A stretch of 40,517 nt of DNA from an uncultured Bacteroidales bacterium (GCA_946412245.1 CAMKGM010000025.1:1-40517); one strand, 5' to 3'; positions 17,101 through 26,310 are shown, counted from the stretch's first letter. The notes: generated from the letters alone by a model not told the origin. Translations and numbers: made by a program.

Positions 17101-19067
17101 AACTTGAAGATTGGATCAAAGAGTCTCCATATACTCCGGCTGTCGAAGGTACTTTGAATGCCGATATGAAAGTGGCATTTGACGGCCACAACATTGAAGG
17201 TGGTGGGGTGATTTCGGTTGATGACTTGGTCTACAATCACCATAAAGAAGGTAATCTTAAACTGAATTCCAACTTCTCAGTTGACCCGTCAACAGCCAGT
17301 ACGCACTTGGATGCCACCATTGAAAGCGATGGCGAACAAGTGGCCGTTGTTAGCGGGTCGCTCAACGATGAAACAAAGTCCGATCCGCTGAACTTGAACG
17401 TTGAGTTACAACGTTTCCCGCTCTCAAAAGTATCGGCTTTCATTCCCGGACACATCATTTCTCTTAAGGGATTTGCCAATGCCAACCTTGAAGTGAAGGG
17501 AACTACTGACAAACCGCGCATCAACGGCTATGTGCAAGGTGACTCAGCATTTGTCTCACTGCCGAGATATGGTTGCTCATTGCGACTTGACTCTCAACGC
17601 ATTCCTTTCAACAATGGCGTGATTCCTTTCAAGAATTTCAAACTTTGGGGATTAAACAATCAACCCATCAACCTCGATGGCACCATTGATATCAACTCCA
17701 TGAACATGGACCTGAAACTGGCCGGCAACAATGTGCAAGTAGTGGGCAGTGAGCAAAAACGCTACTCCGAGGTCTTTGGCAAAGGATTTGCCGACCTCAA
17801 TGCTACTGTTAAGTCAGTGGATGGTAACATGAGCATTAGGGCAAACGTTAACGTTCTGCCCACTTCCAACCTCACTTATGTGATTCAAGAAAGCATAATG
17901 CCGACAACTAATAGTGTTGACGAGAATATGGTTAAATTTATTAACCCCAATGACTCTACAGAGTCACTCAGCAATCTTAAAACGCTCGCCAACACTTCCT
18001 CGTCTAACCTGCAACTTAATATTGATATTCAAGACGGGGCTAAGTTGGGCGCATATCTAACTACCGACGGCAAGGACCGCGTGACTTTCAACGGCAATGG
18101 CCGCCTGAAATACTCCGTCGACTTTGCCGGCAAGGACAATATGGTAGGTACCTACCACATTGAGGAAGGCAACGTCCGATACACGCCACCGGTCATCGCG
18201 CAGAAAAACTTCGACATCCTCAGCGGCAGCACTGTTGTTTGGACAGGCGACGTTCTTAATCCGCAACTCAACGTGTCCGGCACCCAAAAAGCAAAAGCGA
18301 GCGTCTCGCAAGAAGATGGGTCGTCGCATGTGGTTGATTTCCTTATTACTGCCAAAATAGGCAACACGCTCAACAACATGGACCTCACCTTCGACATTAG
18401 CGCTGAGAATGACATGAATGTTCAGAACGAGATTCAGTCAATGAGTGAAACCCAACGTTCAAACACGGCTATCAATATGCTGCTCTACAACACCTATTCG
18501 GGTTTGAACACCAATCCGCAACTTAACCTCACAACCAACGCTGCACTCTACTCGTTCCTGCAGTCGCAACTTAACGGATGGGCTTCTTCTAAACTCAGCA
18601 ACTTAGGGCTTGACGTCACTTTTGGAATCAATGAATTCAATGCCATCAGCAAGGATGGTAAGACCTCTACTGAAACCAGTTATTCCTATAGGCTTTCGAA
18701 AACACTCTTCAATGACCGCTTCAAGGTGGTTGTCGGTGGTGCCATTAACACCAATGAGAGCCGAGAGAACAGTGTGAGCAACAACCTGATTAACGATCTT
18801 TCAGTTGAATATTATCTCAACAATAATGGGAATATGTTCCTGCGACTCTTCCACCGCCGTGGCATTGAGAGTATCATTGAAGGCGAAATCTCAAAGACCG
18901 GTGTTGGCTTCGTTATGAAGCGTAAACTCGCATCTATTCTTGACCTCTTCCGCAAGTCTCCTCAAAAGGCAATCATCATGCCTCCGGTTCAAGATGTGGA
19001 CAACGACACCATTAACCCTCAAAAAGAGACCCCTCTTGACTCAACTATATCCTCTAAAAAGCAATGA
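14181..19067 (+). CDS. tamB: TamB-like translocation and assembly module protein (AsmA-like, DUF490)
   Basis: TamB-family proteins are anchored in the inner membrane and span the periplasm as a long beta-taco groove. They are linked to outer-membrane protein assembly and to phospholipid transport towards the outer membrane. The 1628-residue protein has an N-terminal membrane helix (about 18-38), a long repetitive beta-rich body and the C-terminal TamB domain (about 1180-1560). The body contains AsmA-like stretches such as LDISIDRILIKFPLDLSVDG. Typical C-terminal features are GRLKYSVDFAGKDNMVGTY, VVWTGDVLNPQLNVSGT and QLNGWASSKLSNLGLDVTFG. It overlaps tamL by 4 bases, indicating translational coupling and a shared complex. 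Confidence 0.93.
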   Translation: MSTEKKHWIKNKILRRTLKTLGVLLLLLILLPFTLYIPWVQNVVKDYACEYASKKTGLDISIDRILIKFPLDLSVDGVLILDEHKDTMLRAENLTAGVEFKPLLDLNVKIGETRLTNGYIHTVSKDSSSIFTADVKHILLQGADVDLKHHEVNLLNGELTGGKVELLSFPHKKIQEPDTTESTPWRINALQLTLKDIDYAMQMRPGIDDMKCHVGTAHLSNGLVDMEKHTITARSLSVDSADCKYFTMNERDSKRYLEKYPVPPDTLPGDTATWSIQADSIRLTNSHAVYGLRDFVPELMQRDGLRAKTPGQGLNTDFLEVKDANIAISNFSNYGSSISFDIDTLRAKERCGFEIKETKGKFAMNDEKMDVTGLRLKTMHSDLNLDAHIDNAILADGHNGNFNVKTDSKLAIQDLTTLYPEMRQTLKGVPQYNPITLKADLNGNPRHVKIKEFDANVPRYAHANVSGDLYNVLDAKNLSGDVAFDANFQNIDFIKPTLLDKATAKQVNLPPMQAKGKVKFGADNYAGNIAMKMAGGELVGSGSFNGKKEQYNVDATFNNFPVKAILPTIPAENLTAHVKATGNGFDFLKGKANVSADVDLKNVVYNKQRYSDITAAVDMSGGNVSGHVRSNNPNYKVNLTANGSINNDHYVMDMKGNIANVDLKALGLSDSPMGGTGDIDLSLDYNARTKEGDAIVNMNNLRWNLDGNEIVSQNASMSLSAHGGHVKATIDDEDTHLRFESQNGSLENFMASLNSTAKEAKKQIEDRNLNVNTLQEKLPKFNMEVKMGVNGIIPRYLQRYDVDFRDITLRAKNDSTIFVDADVHGLSIGTTLIDTLAFDATQKGRFLTFDTHMGNRPGTMDEFAQVDIHGGAVGSTVDFLIEQKNIQNETGYRLGVNATLEDQVINARLFPENPVIGYRDWTLNKDNFVKFNYNTNKLEADLNLSNGNSSLALRTEPTDNPYVENILLNINNMKLEDWIKESPYTPAVEGTLNADMKVAFDGHNIEGGGVISVDDLVYNHHKEGNLKLNSNFSVDPSTASTHLDATIESDGEQVAVVSGSLNDETKSDPLNLNVELQRFPLSKVSAFIPGHIISLKGFANANLEVKGTTDKPRINGYVQGDSAFVSLPRYGCSLRLDSQRIPFNNGVIPFKNFKLWGLNNQPINLDGTIDINSMNMDLKLAGNNVQVVGSEQKRYSEVFGKGFADLNATVKSVDGNMSIRANVNVLPTSNLTYVIQESIMPTTNSVDENMVKFINPNDSTESLSNLKTLANTSSSNLQLNIDIQDGAKLGAYLTTDGKDRVTFNGNGRLKYSVDFAGKDNMVGTYHIEEGNVRYTPPVIAQKNFDILSGSTVVWTGDVLNPQLNVSGTQKAKASVSQEDGSSHVVDFLITAKIGNTLNNMDLTFDISAENDMNVQNEIQSMSETQRSNTAINMLLYNTYSGLNTNPQLNLTTNAALYSFLQSQLNGWASSKLSNLGLDVTFGINEFNAISKDGKTSTETSYSYRLSKTLFNDRFKVVVGGAINTNESRENSVSNNLINDLSVEYYLNNNGNMFLRLFHRRGIESIIEGEISKTGVGFVMKRKLASILDLFRKSPQKAIIMPPVQDVDNDTINPQKETPLDSTISSKKQ

Positions 19068-21394
19068 AACCACTTTTTAATCATATTACCAAACTGTTAC
19101 TTGCGCTCACGCTCTTGGCTACTTGGGCTTGTTCAACGACTTCACGCCTTGAAGAAGGAGATGTTCTGTACACTGGCGTGAAAAAACTGAATTATGTGCA
19201 AGATAGCGTGAAAATTAACTCCGATGTCAAAGATCAGATTTTTGACGTTATCAATGTAAAGCCTAACAATCCCCTTTACTCCCCTTATTACCGCACACCA
19301 TTCCCCATTGGATTGTGGGTCTACAACCATTGGGACCCGAATGCGAAGGGTCTGAAGGGGTGGCTTTACAAGCATCTCGTCGCGCAGCCGGTACTCATTA
19401 GCCGCGTTCGCCCTCAAACCCGTGTTGAAATGATTAACACTTTGCTGCGAAACAATGGCTACTTTACTTCATCGGCCAACTACGAACTCAACTACAACAA
19501 GAAAAACCCCAAAAAAGCAAGCATCACCTACAATGTAAGGGTTAATGAACCTTATGTCTTTGGAGACATCAAGTATCTTGAAAAAGACAATCCAATGGCA
19601 TCCATCATTGATTCTTGCGCGCGTGCCAATACTTATTTCAAAACAGGCAACCGATATTGTTTGGATTCTCTTAATCAAGTCAGAATTGACATTACCAACA
19701 CTTTGCGAAATCGGGGCTACTACTATTATATGCCCGAGTATTTGGAGTATCTTGCTGATAGTGTAACAACTCCCGGTGTCATTCACATGCAACTTGTTGA
19801 GAACGCCAATATTCCCAACTCCGCCCGCACGAGATATTTGATGAACAATGTCACAGTCGTGGTCGACAATCATGATTTAGGCGGTAAACCTGACACCGTC
19901 AGACTTGAGAAGGCCGACATCATTAGAATGGAGCCTGTTCATGTGCGTAATAGCGTTATTCATGACAATCTTGTGGTGCGAAAAGGACGGCCATTCAGGG
20001 TCGGCAACATGGACAGAACTCAATACATGCTCTCGCGTACAGGCATCTTCAGTAACATTGATATGCAAGTTGAGCCTGTTCCTGACTCCATTACTCCCTC
20101 CGGTGACGGACTGATGAACCTCAACATCTTCACAATGCTCGACAAACCCATTGAAGCTAAAATTGAAGTGCAAGGTGTTTCTAAATCTAACAGTTTCATT
20201 GGCCCGGGACTCAATCTCTCGCTTTCTCATAAGAACCTCTTCGGTGGCGGAGAACGACTTACGGGCGACCTCACCATGTCCTACGAATGGCAAACCGGTA
20301 AAGGTAGTACTTACAATGACAAAGACCTCAATTCCTACGAGTTTGGAGCCAATATTGAGCTCGCTTTCCCCAGACTTTTGGCACCGAGATTTGTTGATAG
20401 ATCAAGACGTTTCCAAAACTGGACTCGCATTTCATTGCATGGTAACATTATGAATCGCCCGGGGTTCTTCAAAATGGTTCAGGCTGGTGGCAGTTTCACT
20501 TGGGAATGGCACACCAACCGCCACTCAATGCACAGCTTCACCCCATTCAAACTCACCTATAGCGAACTTCTCAATACCACAACGGCCTTTGACTCTACCC
20601 TGTTTTTCAACCCCGCTCTGGCCCAGAGTTTCAAAGACATGTTTATCCCTGAAATGCGTTACACTTACACTTACGACAACCAGTGGGGGAACGATGCACT
20701 TAACTGGACAGCCACTGTCATTGAGGCGGGCAATGTGTTTGCCGGGATTTGGGCATTGGCCGGTAAGCATGACGAGAAACTCATGTTCAATACCACCTTC
20801 TCTCAGTTCGTAAAGGCACAAACACAATTAGTCTGGAAACACTACTTCAGCAATGACTTCTGTCTGGCATCAAGACTATTTTTAGGTGCTGCCTATGCTT
20901 ATGGCAATATGGACGAATTGCCCTATCGCGAGCAATTCTACATTGGTGGTGCTAACTCCATCAGAGCTTTCACCGTGCGCACAGTCGGCCCGGGCAGTTA
21001 CAATCCATTGATATATAAAGACTGGGAGAAACTCAAAAACATAATAGCCTATTACGACCAAGTAGGTGACTTTAAATTTGAAACCAACTTCGAATTGCGA
21101 TTCCCCATCATCAGCATTTTAAAAGGGGCCGTTTTCGTTGATGCCGGCAACATTTGGCTACTCAAAGAAGATGAATACCGTGAAGGCGGCAAATTCAAGT
21201 TCAAGAACTTCTTCAAGGAACTCGCTGTGGGTACCGGCTTGGGCGTGCGTCTTGACATCAGTATGCTGGTTGTCCGTGCCGACCTCGGCATTGGCCTCCA
21301 TCTACCCTATGATACCGGCAAAAAAGGCTACTTTAACATCCCCAAGTTCAAAGATTCACTTGCCTTTCATTTGGCCATTGGCTATCCATTCTAA
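19064..21394 (+). CDS. tamL: TamL-like BamA/TamA-family outer-membrane lipoprotein
   Basis: This is the outer-membrane partner of TamB. The 776-residue protein has a lipoprotein signal with lipobox ATWAC (Cys23), which marks the Bacteroidota TamL form as opposed to proteobacterial TamA. POTRA-like regions follow (about 30-330; for example NNGYFTSSANYELNYN and RTGIFSNIDMQVEPV). A 16-strand BamA-type barrel (about 390-776) contains YIGGANSIRAFTVRTVGPGSY, the conserved lid-loop motif region, and ends in a terminal Phe (AIGYPF). It is translationally coupled to tamB and followed after 15 bases by an ABC exporter. Confidence 0.93.
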   Translation: MKPLFNHITKLLLALTLLATWACSTTSRLEEGDVLYTGVKKLNYVQDSVKINSDVKDQIFDVINVKPNNPLYSPYYRTPFPIGLWVYNHWDPNAKGLKGWLYKHLVAQPVLISRVRPQTRVEMINTLLRNNGYFTSSANYELNYNKKNPKKASITYNVRVNEPYVFGDIKYLEKDNPMASIIDSCARANTYFKTGNRYCLDSLNQVRIDITNTLRNRGYYYYMPEYLEYLADSVTTPGVIHMQLVENANIPNSARTRYLMNNVTVVVDNHDLGGKPDTVRLEKADIIRMEPVHVRNSVIHDNLVVRKGRPFRVGNMDRTQYMLSRTGIFSNIDMQVEPVPDSITPSGDGLMNLNIFTMLDKPIEAKIEVQGVSKSNSFIGPGLNLSLSHKNLFGGGERLTGDLTMSYEWQTGKGSTYNDKDLNSYEFGANIELAFPRLLAPRFVDRSRRFQNWTRISLHGNIMNRPGFFKMVQAGGSFTWEWHTNRHSMHSFTPFKLTYSELLNTTTAFDSTLFFNPALAQSFKDMFIPEMRYTYTYDNQWGNDALNWTATVIEAGNVFAGIWALAGKHDEKLMFNTTFSQFVKAQTQLVWKHYFSNDFCLASRLFLGAAYAYGNMDELPYREQFYIGGANSIRAFTVRTVGPGSYNPLIYKDWEKLKNIIAYYDQVGDFKFETNFELRFPIISILKGAVFVDAGNIWLLKEDEYREGGKFKFKNFFKELAVGTGLGVRLDISMLVVRADLGIGLHLPYDTGKKGYFNIPKFKDSLAFHLAIGYPF

Positions 21395-21409
21395 ATCCAC
21401 ATTATTTCA

Positions 21410-23203
21410 ATGATAAAAACACTCTACAATCAAATTAAACAGTACAAGAAAGCATCGCTGCTCACGCCGCTTTTCACATCGGCCGAGGTGGTGATGGATG
21501 TGCTCATTCCCTACGTCACTGCTAAACTCATTGATGAGGGCATCATGGCCGGGCAAATGAAGCAAATCTACTTCTACGGACTGGTCATGCTGCTCATGGC
21601 TGCCTTGAGCCTGTATTTCGGTATCAAAGCGGGACAGTACGCATCCTATGCCTCTTCAGGCTTTGCCGCTAATCTGCGCATTGCCATGTATCGCAACATT
21701 CAGCGCTTCGCCTTCAGCGACATTGACAAGTATAGCACATCGGGATTGGTCACCCGCATGACAACCGATGTCAGTAATCTTCAAAACGCCTTTCAGCAAC
21801 TGCTGCGCGTCACCGTTCGCGCCCCATTTCGCATGATTTTCAGCATCTTCATGTGTTTTGTCATCGACATTCGCATGAGCATCATCTTTGTCGTGGCTTT
21901 GGTTATCTTGTCTACGGTGCTTTTTGTCGTTATTAAAAAGGTATCAAAAATATTCACCCAAGTATTCAAACAATACGACACCCTCAACGCGAGCGTGCAG
22001 GAGAACATCAGCGGAATTCGTGTAGTCAAGGCTTTTGTGCGTGAAGATCACGAGAAACGCAAGTTTAACAAAGCCGCCGAGGGACTTTACAAACTCTATG
22101 TCAAGGCCGAGAGCCTCATGGCGCTGAACCATCCGGTCATGAATATGGTGATGTATGGTTGCATCATTGCTTTGTCGTGGTTTGGTGCTCATTTCATCGT
22201 CGACAGCACATTGACCACGGGCGAACTGACTTCTCTGTTCACCTACGTCATGAGCATCTTGATGTCGCTCATGATGCTCAGCATGATCTTCGTCATGCTC
22301 ACCATGAGTGCCGCCAGTGGCAAGCGCGTTACTGAGGTCATCAACGAGATTCCCGACATTGTCAACCCTGAGAACCCTGTAATGCAAGTGACCGACGGCA
22401 GTATCGATTTCAACCATGTGAGTTTTGCCTATAAAGGTGGTAGCGGTGAGTATGCGCTCAATGACATTGACCTTCACATTCACAGCGGTGAAACCATTGG
22501 CATCATTGGCGGCACAGGTAGCGGTAAGTCTTCGTTTGTCAACCTGGTGAGCCGCCTGTACGATGTGTCGAAAGGGCAAGTCCTCATTGGTGGCCGCGAC
22601 GTGAGGACATACGATCTGGAAACCCTGCGCAACAACGTGGCGGTCGTCTTACAGAAGAATGTGCTCTTCTCCGGCACGATTCTCGACAACCTGCGCTGGG
22701 GAAATCCCGATGCCACACTTGAGCAGTGCAAGCAAGCTTGTCGTTGGGCGTGTGCCGATGAGTTTATTGACCAGATGCCCGATGGCTATGACACCAAGAT
22801 AGAACAAGGCGGCACTAATGTGAGTGGTGGGCAAAAACAACGTCTGTGCATCGCCCGGGCCTTGCTCAAGAGTCCAAAAGTGCTGGTGCTCGACGACTCA
22901 ACCAGCGCTTGCGACAATGCCACCGATGCCAAGATTCGCAAGGCTTTTGCCACCGAAATTCCCCAAACCACCAAACTCATCATCTCCCAACGCATCAGTA
23001 GCGTTCAGGATTGTGATCGCATCATCGTGATGAACAACGGTCAAGTGAGCGGATTCGATACGCACGAACGTCTGCTTGAACACAATCCCATTTACCGCGA
23101 GATTTTCACGCTACAAAATGACGATGGTGGCGACTTCGATAAACCCCAAGAAACCACGAATTTGCAGCCTACCGATGGCAGTGGAAAGGAGGTGACACAA
23201 TGA
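21410..23203 (+). CDS. ABC exporter half-transporter, degenerate-site subunit
   Basis: The 597-residue protein has a six-helix export domain (about 15-300) fused to a nucleotide-binding domain (about 330-575). The Walker A (GGTGSGKS, 367-374) and signature (VSGGQ, 471-475) are intact. The catalytic Glu after Walker B is Asp496 (LVLDDSTSA), and the switch His is Gln527 (IISQRIS). These changes mark the degenerate ATP site of heterodimeric exporters such as TM287/288. The next gene overlaps by 4 bases and supplies the other half. The substrate is unknown (drugs, lipids or peptides are possible). It is probably in the tamB-tamL transcript. Confidence 0.93.
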   Translation: MIKTLYNQIKQYKKASLLTPLFTSAEVVMDVLIPYVTAKLIDEGIMAGQMKQIYFYGLVMLLMAALSLYFGIKAGQYASYASSGFAANLRIAMYRNIQRFAFSDIDKYSTSGLVTRMTTDVSNLQNAFQQLLRVTVRAPFRMIFSIFMCFVIDIRMSIIFVVALVILSTVLFVVIKKVSKIFTQVFKQYDTLNASVQENISGIRVVKAFVREDHEKRKFNKAAEGLYKLYVKAESLMALNHPVMNMVMYGCIIALSWFGAHFIVDSTLTTGELTSLFTYVMSILMSLMMLSMIFVMLTMSAASGKRVTEVINEIPDIVNPENPVMQVTDGSIDFNHVSFAYKGGSGEYALNDIDLHIHSGETIGIIGGTGSGKSSFVNLVSRLYDVSKGQVLIGGRDVRTYDLETLRNNVAVVLQKNVLFSGTILDNLRWGNPDATLEQCKQACRWACADEFIDQMPDGYDTKIEQGGTNVSGGQKQRLCIARALLKSPKVLVLDDSTSACDNATDAKIRKAFATEIPQTTKLIISQRISSVQDCDRIIVMNNGQVSGFDTHERLLEHNPIYREIFTLQNDDGGDFDKPQETTNLQPTDGSGKEVTQ

Positions 23204-25113
23204 GAGGCGGTTTTGAAAACAATATGCGTGGCGGTATGCGCAACCAGCGCGTGGAGAGTGCCACTAACAAGAAGGACACGTTGCTTCGACTACTCAAGTT
23301 TGTGCTACGCAACTATAAGTTCTCGTTTGCCGCAGTGGCAGTGTGCATTCTCATTACTTCAGTGACCACTCTTGTGTCAAACCTGTTCACACGCACACTT
23401 ATCGATGATTATGTGGTTCCGCTGACCCAAACAGATAACCCTGAGTACTCGTCACTGGCACAAACCCTATTTATTTTAGGCATCATCTTGGGATTTGGTG
23501 CATTGTGTTCCTATGCTTATAACCGCATCATGATTAACGTGAGTCAGGGAACCATGCTCAGGCTTCGCAATGCCATGTTCTCACACATGGAGTCTCTGCC
23601 CATTCGATACTTCGACAACCATCCTCACGGCAACATCATGTCGGCTTACACCAACGATGTCGACACCCTTCGCCAGATGATCAGCAGTAGCCTACCACAG
23701 GCATTCAACTCGGTGATTACCATCTGTGTCACCTTGTGTAGCATGATTGTGTTGAGCATTCCTCTCACTTGCGTGTCCATCGTCATGGCTGTGGTCATGG
23801 CTTTCGCAACCACTAAACTGAGCAAACGCTCCCGCAAGCACTTTGTCCAGCAACAACGTGCCTTGGCCGATGTCAACGGATTCATTGAAGAGATGGTCGA
23901 AGGACAAAAGGTAGTCAAAGTCTTCTGTCATGAAGACGAAGCCATTGAGCAATTCGAGAAACTTAACGAAAATCTTCGTGACAATGCCTATCAGGCTAAC
24001 CGCATTGCCAACATCGTCATGCCGGTCAACGGCAACCTGGGCAATCTGGGCTATGTGCTCATTGCCGTAGTGGGTGCAACCATTGCCTTGACTACAAGCA
24101 TCGACCTCAGCATTGGCACTATCGTCGCGTTCCTGACACTGAACAAGAGCTTCACACAGCCCATTTCGCACGTCAGCCAACAAATCAACAGCATTATCAC
24201 CGCCAGTGCCGGTGCCGAGCGCATCTTTGACCTGCTTGATCAGGAACCGGAGACCGACAAGGGCGACGTGCAACTCGTCAATGCTATGTACGACACTGCG
24301 GGCAACATCGTGCCCAGTATGCATCGAACCGGTTTGTGGGCATGGCGGTCTATTGACTCAAAAGGCAACGCCAGTCTCACAAAACTCGAAGGCGGTGTGG
24401 AGTTCAATATGGTTGACTTCGGCTACAATCCCGACAAGCAAGTCCTTTTTGACATTGTTATCCATGCCATGCCCGACCAGAAGATTGCCTTTGTGGGCGG
24501 CACCGGTGCCGGAAAGACAACCATCACCAACCTCATCAACCGCTTCTATGACATCCAAGACGGCAAAATCACTTACGACGGTATTAATGTGAACGATATC
24601 AAGAAAGATCATTTGCGTCGCTCGCTGGGCATGGTGCTGCAAGAGACTCATTTGTTCACCGGCACTGTGATGGACAACATACGCTACGGCCGACTTGATG
24701 CCTCCGACCAAGATTGTATCGAAGCCGCCAAACTGGTTCATGCCGACAACTTCATTCGCCGTCTGAGCAACGGCTACCACACTGTGCTCACCGGCAGTGG
24801 CAGCAATTTGAGTCAAGGTGAGCGACAACTGCTTGCCATTGCCCGTGCCGCTGTGGCCGATCCCCCCGTACTCATCCTCGATGAGGCAACCTCGTCAATC
24901 GATGCACGAACCGAGCGAATGGTGCAGCAAGGTATGGACTCGCTCATGAAAGGGCGAACCACCTTTGTCATAGCACATCGCCTCTCGACTGTGCGAAATG
25001 CCGATTGCATCATCGTGCTTGACCACGGACGCATCATTGAACAAGGCAGTCACGACGAGCTCCTGGCTCTTAAAGGCAAGTACTATCAACTCTACACGGG
25101 TCACGACATTTAA
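23200..25113 (+). CDS. ABC exporter half-transporter, catalytic-site subunit
   Basis: This 637-residue partner has an export domain (about 30-340) and a nucleotide-binding domain (about 400-630). The Walker A is GGTGAGKT (433-440), the Walker B is LILDE with catalytic Glu562, and His593 is in IAHRLSTV. The signature reads LSQGE (537-541), with Gln-Gly in place of the usual Gly-Gly. In the heterodimer this protein's Walker A, Glu and His face the intact signature of the preceding subunit to form the hydrolytic site. A linker of about 40 residues containing GLWAW (about 358-398) lies between the two domains. It overlaps the upstream gene by 4 bases. Confidence 0.93.
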   Translation: MRGGFENNMRGGMRNQRVESATNKKDTLLRLLKFVLRNYKFSFAAVAVCILITSVTTLVSNLFTRTLIDDYVVPLTQTDNPEYSSLAQTLFILGIILGFGALCSYAYNRIMINVSQGTMLRLRNAMFSHMESLPIRYFDNHPHGNIMSAYTNDVDTLRQMISSSLPQAFNSVITICVTLCSMIVLSIPLTCVSIVMAVVMAFATTKLSKRSRKHFVQQQRALADVNGFIEEMVEGQKVVKVFCHEDEAIEQFEKLNENLRDNAYQANRIANIVMPVNGNLGNLGYVLIAVVGATIALTTSIDLSIGTIVAFLTLNKSFTQPISHVSQQINSIITASAGAERIFDLLDQEPETDKGDVQLVNAMYDTAGNIVPSMHRTGLWAWRSIDSKGNASLTKLEGGVEFNMVDFGYNPDKQVLFDIVIHAMPDQKIAFVGGTGAGKTTITNLINRFYDIQDGKITYDGINVNDIKKDHLRRSLGMVLQETHLFTGTVMDNIRYGRLDASDQDCIEAAKLVHADNFIRRLSNGYHTVLTGSGSNLSQGERQLLAIARAAVADPPVLILDEATSSIDARTERMVQQGMDSLMKGRTTFVIAHRLSTVRNADCIIVLDHGRIIEQGSHDELLALKGKYYQLYTGHDI

Positions 25114-25122
25114 TCCCCCCTA

Positions 25123-25143
25123 CGACGATCTCGTCGCAATTTT
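25123..25143 (+). terminator. Weak terminator-like hairpin after the ABC exporter
   Basis: CGACG (25123-25127) pairs with CGTCG (25132-25136) around ATCT, followed by CAATTTT. The stem is short and the T tract brief, so termination may be partial. Confidence 0.35.
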
Positions 25144-25144
25144 G

Positions 25145-25182
25145 GCCAATTAAGTCGCTCCGTATGCGAACACTTAATTGGC
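25145..25182. promoter_or_regulatory. Perfect 11-base inverted repeat just upstream of the murB promoter
   Basis: GCCAATTAAGT (25145-25155) and ACTTAATTGGC (25172-25182) are exact inverted copies with a 16-base centre. The right arm ends 5 bases before the -33 TTG of the murB promoter. No T tract follows. It may be a regulator-binding operator or a stem-loop in read-through RNA. Confidence 0.55.
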
Positions 25183-25187
25183 ACATC

Positions 25188-25218
25188 TTGCTTTCTGTGA
25201 AAAAAATGTGTACCTTTG
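25188..25218 (+). promoter_or_regulatory. Bacteroidota-type promoter for murB-murA
   Basis: TTG (25188-25190), a 20-base gap and TACCTTTG (25211-25218) match the consensus. Transcription should begin near 25225, after two upstream in-frame ATGs (25164 and 25206). The next Met, at 25275, is therefore the likely murB start. Confidence 0.7.
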
Positions 25219-25274
25219 TTGACCTTTATGGACGATACAATGGTCAACTTGAAGAACACTTGAATGTTAAGCCT

Positions 25275-26291
25275 ATGCCTTTAACTATCTGTCACAATCA
25301 CTCTCTGCGCCACCACAACACCTTCGGACTTGATGTCAAAGCCGAACGCTTCATCACTTATGATACTGTCGACGAACTCATCTCGGTTCTTGCCGACATC
25401 CGCAATGACAAACAACGCATTTTGCACATCGGTCATGGAAGCAACCTGCTCTTCACAAAAGATTTCAAGGGAACAATCTTGCATTCAAACATCAAATTTC
25501 TTGACATCCTCTCCCATGATCAAGACGAAGTAATGGTCCGCGTAGGGGCTGGCGTCGTCTGGGACGACTTTTGTGACGCAATGGCTCGCAATGGCTTTTA
25601 TGGTCCCGAGAACCTCTCGCACATTCCGGGTGAGGTGGGTGCTGCAGCAATCCAGAACATCGGTGCCTATGGGGTTGAGGTCGAATCCATCGTCCACAAG
25701 GTTGAAACCATCGAAATTTCGACCGGAAAGCCTCGCGTATTCCAGGCATCAGAGTGCCTGTATGGCTATCGCGACAGCATTTTCAAGAATCAACTGCAAG
25801 GGCAATACATTGTCACGGCGGTTGTCTTTCGCCTATCTTCCGTCCCTGTGTGCCACCTTGACTATGGACAATTGCAAGATTTGCAGTCATCTGCAACCAA
25901 TCCTTCGCCTCAGGTCATACGCGACGCTGTCATCGCCATTCGTCGTTCAAAACTGCCCGAACCCCAAGACCTTGGCAGTGCCGGCAGCTTTTTCAAGAAT
26001 CCCGTTGTGCCTGTCGAGGTCTATCAGCACATTGCTCTCTCCTATCCCACAGTTCCTCATTATGTCATCAATGAAGACTCCGTCAAGATTCCTGCTGCAT
26101 GGCTCATTGAGCAATGCGGACTGAAAGGCAAAGAACTCGGCGGAGCTGCTGTCTATGAACGCCAGCCGCTGATTTTGGTCAACAAGCACAACGCCAAGCC
26201 CTCCGACATCATCGCTCTTGCCGACTATGTAAAGCAATGTGTCTATAACAAGTTTAACATCACACTGAACCCCGAAGTCAATTATATCTAA
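25275..26291 (+). CDS. murB: UDP-N-acetylmuramate dehydrogenase MurB
   Basis: MurB reduces enolpyruvyl-UDP-GlcNAc to UDP-MurNAc with NADPH and FAD, the second committed step of peptidoglycan precursor synthesis. The chosen start gives 338 residues, close to E. coli MurB, and opens with the family's N-terminus SLRHHNTFGLDVKA. FAD-binding motifs GHGSNLL and IPGEVGAAAIQNIGAYGVE are present. So are the YGYRDSIF segment of type I enzymes, the active-site Ser in SAGSFFKNP and the C-terminal Glu near NPEVNYI. A longer frame from 25164 is open but starts before the promoter. It is followed after 19 bases by murA, the enzyme that makes its substrate. Confidence 0.95.
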   Translation: MPLTICHNHSLRHHNTFGLDVKAERFITYDTVDELISVLADIRNDKQRILHIGHGSNLLFTKDFKGTILHSNIKFLDILSHDQDEVMVRVGAGVVWDDFCDAMARNGFYGPENLSHIPGEVGAAAIQNIGAYGVEVESIVHKVETIEISTGKPRVFQASECLYGYRDSIFKNQLQGQYIVTAVVFRLSSVPVCHLDYGQLQDLQSSATNPSPQVIRDAVIAIRRSKLPEPQDLGSAGSFFKNPVVPVEVYQHIALSYPTVPHYVINEDSVKIPAAWLIEQCGLKGKELGGAAVYERQPLILVNKHNAKPSDIIALADYVKQCVYNKFNITLNPEVNYI

Positions 26292-26310
26292 ACCATCAAA
26301 AACAACCAAC

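Noticed and set aside
25164-25274. N-terminal extension of MurB from the first in-frame ATG
   Set aside because: The promoter at 25188-25218 starts RNA after both upstream ATGs, and the family begins at the SLRHHNTFG segment.
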